Part shown: in pieces, positions 41,271 to 43,260 of the stretch | Numbering within the stretch: the stretch's first letter is position 1 | How the letters are laid out: the number at the start of each line of letters is the position of its first letter | NCBI GenBank assembly: GCA_022925895.1 | Contig: JAKSYS010000537.1 | Span: 1 to 43,260, forward strand | DNA: 43,260 bases | Origin: Fragilaria crotonensis | Taxonomy: Eukaryota > Bacillariophyta > Fragilariophyceae > Fragilariales > Fragilariaceae | Direction: 5' to 3' | Notes under the pieces: model-generated | The model's database searches: none | Seen by the model: only the letters and a program-made list of their open reading frames with translations | Told to the model about the DNA's origin: nothing | Translations under genes and position numbers: made by a program

Positions 41271-42458
41271 TCACGATTTTTTGTCGCCTTCACTAGTTAC
41301 TGTCGCCTCCAAAGTTTTCTTGCCGCTAACGACATCCATCCAACTACTGAAATCGACTCGTTCAAAATTCAATCCTGATTGTGCCAAGTGAGCTAGGTAT
41401 TGCCCAAGCCCCAGAAGCTCCACATCACGCGCACCCTGAGTAATTTTTTTCTTCTTTCGATAGTACGCAGTCACCTTCAATCCACAAGACAGATTGAGCG
41501 AAATTACGTGACAAATCGTCGATATGGACTGTATTTTGCGGGCCCCATCTCGGAAATTTGGTCCAAATCAGCTGGAGGCTTGACTTGATGCTTGAATGTC
41601 GAGCCATCACGTTTGGTACTGACGATGGAAAACATGCTGGACTTATCAAGCACAAAGCAAATTTTGTAACCAGGATTTGTCAACATGCCCAGCTCAATGA
41701 GCTTGGTTTCCAACCATCGCCAGGACGTTTGTGACCAGACGACAAGATCATAATGTTGATAGGATGTGGTAAGAAACGAATCCATGTGTGGACGTTTCAT
41801 GGCATTGGCGGCGGCTCCGGGAATGCCAGTCTCTTGTTGCAATGACTTGGACGAGAATCCAAAGAGTATGATCGAGATCTAAAACCATTAATGGTTTGTT
41901 CTCTCGTGGTTCGTTCATGATGTACACAGATGTATGGTTCGTGAATTTTTTCAGATTTTCGCCATTAGCCACGTGTTGAAGCCACTGCAAGTCGATTTGA
42001 GTTTTAGTGAGTACACATAAAACCGCAATCCGTTAACAACCACATTGGATGGGCAGTAAACTCACTTCCGTTGACCCGGCATTAAAGTCCAAATCAAAAT
42101 CATCAATCACCTCCGGCAAGTCATCTCGGTCCATGGGATCGACTAATATATGTTCTTCGGGTGTTCCCATTAAAATAAATGTCATGCCCATCACTGTTTT
42201 GTCAGCGAGCTTTGTCTTCTTGGTCTTTAGCATGCTCAAAGGCATGTCATCCGCCACTTTCCCGGAGCTGGCAACTAGCCCAATCAACTTCTGCCGTTTT
42301 GGGAGAATTTGCGTGAGATCCGAAAGCATTTCTTTGAGTTCCAAGACTGTTGTCGATGATGGAAGATTCTCAAAAACATGCTGCAACTTGCCATATTTCG
42401 CTACCAAAGTAATGCCTTCGTTGACGTCTTCAGCGGGTTGTTTTCGATCGTCCTCCAT
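41271..42458 (-). CDS. UBLCP1: UBLCP1-like proteasome phosphatase, ubiquitin-like plus FCP/SCP domain (frame broken as written)
   Basis: UBLCP1 is a nuclear phosphatase that binds the 26S proteasome through its ubiquitin-like domain. Exon 1 (42458-42066) encodes the ubiquitin-like part (ITLVAKYGKLQHVFENLPSS to TFILMGTPEEHI). The intron 42065-41985 has GTGAGT and TTGCAG ends. Exon 2 has VANGENLKKF, then the phosphatase motif VLDLDHT, SYQHYDLVVWSQTSWRWLE, YKICFVLDKSSMFS, IWTKFPRW, NTVHIDDLSRNFA and GLKVTAYYRKKKK. The end is at 41271. The frame changes just after DLDHT (about 41865), near 41570 and near 41490. At the first and third, two missing bases in a CTCT run would explain the change. Order, length (about 380 residues) and motifs fit UBLCP1 well. 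Confidence 0.87.
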
Positions 42459-42860
42459 TGTCTGAATGTGTTACAAATTCGTCTATGTACTCTGTGTATG
42501 ATGTAGTATGCATGTATGCATCTCGAAGTCTCCAGTTCCAATGATGTGGAACGTGGACTCAAAGCGGTCCAGTAAATGACGGTTAATTTCTACGCTGATG
42601 ACCGATGCATTTCTTCTTTACGGCCAGACTTACCGGACAACTGATCGGAAAAATCCGCGACTACTACGACTGGGAATAATTACCGGTAGTATAACTAGTA
42701 GTACTGTGAACTGCGAACATACCAGTACTGTACTACTCCGCTTGAGTTATATGTTCAATGGATTCGTGTTTGCGCCTGCCAAAGGATTCTGACAGCGAAT
42801 TCAAGACCACTTCCATGTGAAGAATCCATTTAGGATTATCATTGGTTCATAAAGGAGTAT
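42459..42860. other. Intergenic region upstream of UBLCP1
   Basis: The promoter of UBLCP1 (minus) should lie here. No gene is supported. Confidence 0.5.
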
Positions 42861-43222
42861 GTGAATGTTAACATTCGTCTCAGCAGGATAAGTACGGTTG
42901 TTGGAGGTGGCAATCATGACAAAGCTGATGATGAAGTACTAGTCCAAGTATCTGAACAAAAGGACACCAACAGCATGGAGAAAGGACCAACAGAATCAAT
43001 GCAGGAGGTAGGTTGTAACAACCATTGGTATTTTCATGGAATGCTTGCTTTCTTGATCTTTGGGGCTTGTTTTTCATAAAAATGAATAGTTTGCAGCCAA
43101 TGCTGGACAATCGTAACAGTTCAAGATTGCTGGCAAGACACCCCAACCAAAGAAAAAGGAATGGATGGAAGAAAGCAGGTAAGAAGAAAAGAGTGTGTCA
43201 TCCCATGAAGACAGAGATATAG
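42861..43222 (+). CDS. Possible small or partial gene near the window edge
   Basis: Weak. A polar reading (NHDKADDEVLVQVSEQ, NSMEKGPTESMQE, about 42913-43008) is followed by a good donor GTAGGT at 43009 and a possible acceptor TTTGCAG ending at 43096. After that, PMLDNRNSSRLLARHPNQRK and a Lys-rich tail lead to a stop at 43222. I see no ATG clearly in frame and no known domain. It could be part of a gene that continues beyond the window or no gene at all. Confidence 0.2.
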
Positions 43223-43260
43223 ACCCACCACTACTACTACTATCTCAGTCTGCCACCTTT

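Noticed and set aside
1..43260. CRISPR arrays, rRNA genes and bacterial operon signals
   Set aside because: No regularly spaced short repeats with unique spacers, no rRNA-like sequence and no polycistronic layout were found; the introns and LTR elements show that the DNA is eukaryotic.

Overview
This window is eukaryotic nuclear DNA, most likely from a diatom, perhaps a pennate one. Three things point there. A nuclear gene encodes Ycf34, normally a plastid or cyanobacterial protein, behind a signal-peptide-like leader. The two Ty1/copia elements carry a long divergent gag and a D-N-C-A protease motif of the kind seen in diatom CoDi-type elements. The genes are compact, often divergent, and have few GT-AG introns. 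No prokaryotic features were seen.

Layout. 1-1.78 kb: intergenic, with a 188-bp-period tandem array. 1.78-3.72 kb: a divergent pair, ribosomal protein eS8 (minus) and eIF1A (plus), each with one early intron. 4.75-5.23 kb: Ycf34-like gene (minus). 5.35-23.86 kb: retroelement A, a copia element on the minus strand (about 12.0 kb without its insert, LTRs about 897 bp, TSD GGAAC). A second copia element, B (plus strand, 6.5 kb, LTRs 626-629 bp, TSD TGACT), is inserted inside its first reading frame. 24.25-25.05 kb: a short-chain dehydrogenase/reductase with a hydrophobic leader. 25.6-33.07 kb: a nest of terminal-inverted-repeat DNA elements. The outer one is fold-back-like, with two inverted degenerate copies of an unrecognised gene, and three smaller elements sit in its right half. 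All four are bounded by CTAG. 33.45-34.81 kb: a leucine-rich-repeat protein with a leader. 35.9-42.5 kb: a compact housekeeping cluster with APC/C subunit CDC16/APC6 (plus), a von Willebrand A-domain protein ending in a CaaX box (minus), the PP2A regulator TAP42/IGBP1 (plus) and the proteasome phosphatase UBLCP1 (minus). 42.6-43.26 kb: a possible fragment of another gene.

The housekeeping genes cover translation (eS8, eIF1A), cell cycle and protein turnover (CDC16, UBLCP1) and phosphatase signalling (TAP42). Nothing in the sequence shows that they act as a unit; diatom genes are normally independent.

A caution runs through the window. CDC16, TAP42, UBLCP1 and the reverse-transcriptase part of element A are interrupted by many frameshifts. 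Most are explained by one missing base in a homopolymer, or two missing bases in a short CT run. This looks more like consensus error in a long-read assembly than independent gene death, so the broken housekeeping genes are listed as CDS with the breaks described.
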